The translations under genes and the position numbers were made by a program. A stretch of DNA of 64,000 nucleotides from Bosea sp. ANAM02 (GTDB taxonomy: Bacteria; Pseudomonadota; Alphaproteobacteria; Rhizobiales; Beijerinckiaceae). The stretch is from assembly GCF_011764485.1 (NCBI RefSeq), contig NZ_AP022848.1, forward strand, positions 2,508,001-2,572,000, written 5' to 3'. This document shows positions 61,409 to 64,000 of this stretch, one piece after another (the stretch's first letter is position 1; each line of letters begins with the position of its first letter). Below the pieces are notes generated by a model, which was not told the origin of the DNA, ran no database searches, and was given only the letters and a program-made list of their open reading frames with translations.

Positions 61409-63937
61409 TTGCCGAGTTTCTCGCGCAGTCTCGAACAGGCGCTTCACCGGGCTCTGGCTCTGGCCAACGAGCGCCGTCACGAATACGCCACCCTTGAACA
61501 TCTCCTGCTCGCGCTGGTCGACGACCAGGACGCGGCCGCGGTGATGCGCGCCTGCAGCGTCGATCTCGACCTGCTCAGGCGCAATCTCGTCGACTATATC
61601 GACGCGGAGCTGACCAATCTCGTCACCGACGGGCGTGACGATTCCAAGCCGACCGCCGGCTTTCAGCGCGTCATCCAGCGCGCGGTGATCCATGTCCAGT
61701 CCTCGGGCCGCGAGGAGGTGACCGGCGCCAATGTGCTCGTCGCGATGTTCGCCGAGCGCGAGAGCCACGCCGCCTATTTCCTGCAGGAGCAGGACATGAC
61801 CCGCTACGACGCGGTCAACTATATCAGCCACGGCATCGCCAAGCGCCCCGGCGCCAGCGAGAGCCGGCCCGTCCGCGGCGCCGAGGAGGAGGGCGAGCCG
61901 CAGCGCGAGCAGCGCTCCGAGCAGGGCCAGGCCGAGGACAAGGACAAGAAGAAGAAGGAAAGCGCGCTCGACGCCTATTGCGTCAACCTCAACCGCAAGG
62001 CGAGGGACGGGCGCATCGATCCGCTGATCGGCCGCGAGGCCGAGGTGCAGCGCACGATCCAGATCCTGTGCCGCCGGCAGAAGAACAATCCGCTGCTGGT
62101 CGGCGATCCCGGCGTCGGCAAGACCGCGATCGCCGAGGGCCTGGCCCTCAAGATCACCCGCGGCGAGGTGCCGGAGGTGCTGGAGGACGCGACCGTCTTC
62201 TCGCTCGACATGGGCACGCTGCTCGCCGGCACGCGCTATCGCGGCGATTTCGAGGAACGCCTCAAGCAGGTGATGAAGGAGATCGAGCAGCACCCGAAGG
62301 CGATCATGTTCATCGACGAGATCCACACGGTGATCGGCGCCGGTGCGACCTCGGGCGGCGCGATGGACGCCTCGAACCTGCTCAAGCCGGCGCTGGCCTC
62401 GGGCTCGCTGCGCTGCATCGGCTCGACCACCTACAAGGAATACCGCCAGTATTTCGAGAAGGACCGGGCGCTGGTGCGCCGCTTCCAGAAGATCGACGTC
62501 AACGAGCCGTCGGTGCCGGACACGATCGAGATCCTGAAGGGGCTGAAGCCCTATTTCGAGGAGTTCCACAAGCTGCGCTACACCAATGACGCCATCAAGG
62601 CGGCGGTGGAGCTCTCGGCGCGCTACATCCATGACCGCAAGCTGCCGGACAAGGCGATCGACGTGATCGACGAGACCGGCGCCTCGCAGATGCTGGTGAC
62701 CGAATCCAAGCGCAAGAAGACGATCGGCGTGAAGGAGATCGAGGCAGCGATCGCGACCATGGCGCGCATTCCGGCCAAGACCGTCTCCAAGGACGATGCC
62801 GAGGTGCTGCGCAATCTCGAGACGACGCTGAAGCGTACCGTCTACGGGCAGGAGAAGGCGATCGAGGCCCTGTCCTCCTCGATCAAGCTCGCCCGCGCCG
62901 GCCTGCGCGACGGCGAGAAGCCGATCGGCTGCTATCTCTTCGCCGGCCCGACCGGCGTCGGCAAGACCGAGGTCGCGCGCCAGCTCGCCTCCTCGCTGGG
63001 CGTCGAGCTGATCCGCTTCGACATGTCGGAATATATGGAGCGCCACACCGTCTCGCGGTTGATCGGCGCGCCTCCGGGCTATGTCGGCTTCGATCAGGGC
63101 GGGCTCCTGACCGACCAGATCGACCAGCATCCGCACAGCGTGCTGCTGCTCGACGAGATCGAGAAGGCCCATCCGGACCTGTTCAACATCCTCCTGCAGG
63201 TGATGGACCACGGCAAGCTGACCGACAATAACGGCAAGCAGGTCGATTTCAGGAACATCATCCTGATCATGACGACCAATGCCGGCGCCGCCGACATGGC
63301 CCGCAACGCCTATGGCTTCACCCGGACCAAGCGCGAGGGCGACGATACGGAGGCGATCAACAAGCTGTTCGCGCCGGAATTCCGCAACCGGCTCGATTCG
63401 GTCATCTCCTTCGGCCATCTGCCGAAGACGGTGGTTGCGCGTGTCGTCGACAAGTTCGTGCTCCAGCTCGAAGCGCAGCTCGCCGACCGCAACGTCACGA
63501 TCGAGCTCTCGGAAGAGGCGCGCGACTGGCTGGTCGAGAACGGTTATGACGAGGCGATGGGCGCCCGCCCGATGGCCCGCCTGATCCAACAGACGATCAA
63601 GACCCCGCTCGCCGACGAGGTGCTGTTCGGGCGCCTGAAGAATGGTGGCGCGGTCAAGGTCGTCGTCGTCCAGTCCGAGACCGGTATCAAGGTGCTCGGC
63701 CTCGAATTCCCGGACGGGCCGGCGAAGCCCAAGCCGGAGAAGGACGTCGCGGCGGCGACCGCCAAGCGGGTGCCGAAGCCGCGTGCGAAAGCTGCGGCTA
63801 CCGGCAAAACGAGCAAGACTCCGCCGCGGCGAGCGCCTAAAGGTGGCGGCACTCCCGATGGGACGGGTGGCGGTGCTCCGAAGGCCTCGGCCAAGGGCGT
63901 GCGCACCGTGCCGAAGGTTCCGCTGACGAAGGCCTGA
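61409..63937 (+). CDS. clpA: ATP-dependent Clp protease ATP-binding subunit ClpA
   Basis: AAA+ unfoldase of the ClpAP protease, 842 residues, with a TTG start preceded by AGGAG at 61396-61400 ([20 protein letters not shown] is the family start). The N domain is followed by an acidic linker ([20 protein letters not shown]). The first AAA module has Walker [10 protein letters not shown] and Walker B IMFIDEIH; the second has GPTGVGKTE and [13 protein letters not shown]. The family's ClpP loop is expected near the end of the second module. The C-terminus has an unusual Lys/Pro/Ala-rich extension of about 80 residues after LEFPDGPAK. Confidence 0.96.
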   Translation: MPSFSRSLEQALHRALALANERRHEYATLEHLLLALVDDQDAAAVMRACSVDLDLLRRNLVDYIDAELTNLVTDGRDDSKPTAGFQRVIQRAVIHVQSSGREEVTGANVLVAMFAERESHAAYFLQEQDMTRYDAVNYISHGIAKRPGASESRPVRGAEEEGEPQREQRSEQGQAEDKDKKKKESALDAYCVNLNRKARDGRIDPLIGREAEVQRTIQILCRRQKNNPLLVGDPGVGKTAIAEGLALKITRGEVPEVLEDATVFSLDMGTLLAGTRYRGDFEERLKQVMKEIEQHPKAIMFIDEIHTVIGAGATSGGAMDASNLLKPALASGSLRCIGSTTYKEYRQYFEKDRALVRRFQKIDVNEPSVPDTIEILKGLKPYFEEFHKLRYTNDAIKAAVELSARYIHDRKLPDKAIDVIDETGASQMLVTESKRKKTIGVKEIEAAIATMARIPAKTVSKDDAEVLRNLETTLKRTVYGQEKAIEALSSSIKLARAGLRDGEKPIGCYLFAGPTGVGKTEVARQLASSLGVELIRFDMSEYMERHTVSRLIGAPPGYVGFDQGGLLTDQIDQHPHSVLLLDEIEKAHPDLFNILLQVMDHGKLTDNNGKQVDFRNIILIMTTNAGAADMARNAYGFTRTKREGDDTEAINKLFAPEFRNRLDSVISFGHLPKTVVARVVDKFVLQLEAQLADRNVTIELSEEARDWLVENGYDEAMGARPMARLIQQTIKTPLADEVLFGRLKNGGAVKVVVVQSETGIKVLGLEFPDGPAKPKPEKDVAAATAKRVPKPRAKAAATGKTSKTPPRRAPKGGGTPDGTGGGAPKASAKGVRTVPKVPLTKA

Positions 63938-63941
63938 GACC

Positions 63942-64000
63942 GTGTTGTTCAAGCGAAAGACCGCGAGCCTCGCCGCCGAGAGCGGCGAGGTGCTTGAGGA
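63942..64000 (+). CDS. Possible start of a further gene, truncated by the window end
   Basis: A GTG 4 nt after the clpA stop opens a frame (LFKRKTASLAAESGEVLE) that runs to the window edge. No ribosome-binding site is clear. The same bases form a 9-bp hairpin CCTCGCCGC / GCGGCGAGG (63968-63990) without a T-run, so this may instead be non-coding. Confidence 0.25.
   Translation, partial: MLFKRKTASLAAESGEVLE

Noticed and set aside
60944..63952. Open frame of about 1000 codons on the minus strand
   Set aside because: It lies antisense to clpS-clpA, encodes a composition-biased His/Arg/Leu/Asp-rich product without motifs, and is a by-product of GC-rich codon use in clpA.
63968..63990. Rho-independent terminator after clpA
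   Set aside because: The 9-bp hairpin is good but is followed by TGCTTGAGGA, not a T-run, and it may lie in the next coding region.

Overview
The window is GC-rich (roughly two thirds G+C) alphaproteobacterial chromosome. The order dgt - argS - SPOR protein - nagZ - scpA - scpB - tatABC - serS - surE - pcm - nlpD - DUF815 ATPase - yajC - secDF - Mth938-like - phytoene-synthase-like - trmFO is the arrangement I know from Hyphomicrobiales (Rhizobiales). A Bosea-like genus is my best guess; this rests on protein character and synteny, not on a search.

Region 1 (1-24.5 kb) is that housekeeping block. Two genes look inserted in it: a TakP-type TRAP binding protein (5.1 kb) and a lone ABC ATPase (9.3 kb). 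The intergenic spaces carry at least five families of short palindromic repeats. Region 2 (24.5-28.1 kb) holds a DUF1127 protein, an unknown 115-aa protein and a zinc/cadmium-type P1B ATPase whose promoter has a MerR/CadR-like layout, although no such regulator is nearby.

Region 3 (28.3-48.4 kb) is an accessory catabolic island. It encodes three divergent M81 (MlrC-like) metallopeptidases, a DSD1-like PLP enzyme of the D-serine dehydratase/D-threonine aldolase fold, and two peptide-type ABC transporters (two Tat-exported binding proteins, four permeases, one ATPase pair). It also encodes an IclR regulator, a class III aminotransferase, a family III CoA-transferase and a crotonase-fold protein. 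Every major promoter of the island carries a pair of GTTCC-N7-GGAAC-like dyads exactly 21 bp apart, with the second dyad on the -35 box. I read this as the binding site of the island's own IclR regulator and infer a system for uptake and breakdown of unusual peptides or D-/beta-amino acid conjugates. The substrate is unknown.

Region 4 (48.5-57.9 kb): M20 dipeptidase, a 2'-5' RNA ligase-like protein under an alphaproteobacterial LexA box (GTTC-N7-GTTC), glutathione transferase, ArsC-like reductase, tgt, an internally duplicated membrane protein, an EamA transporter, eno and small membrane proteins. Region 5 (57.9-64 kb): queF, an MFS exporter and kdsA on the minus strand, then clpS-clpA. No rRNA, tRNA, CRISPR array, insertion sequence or prophage was recognised.
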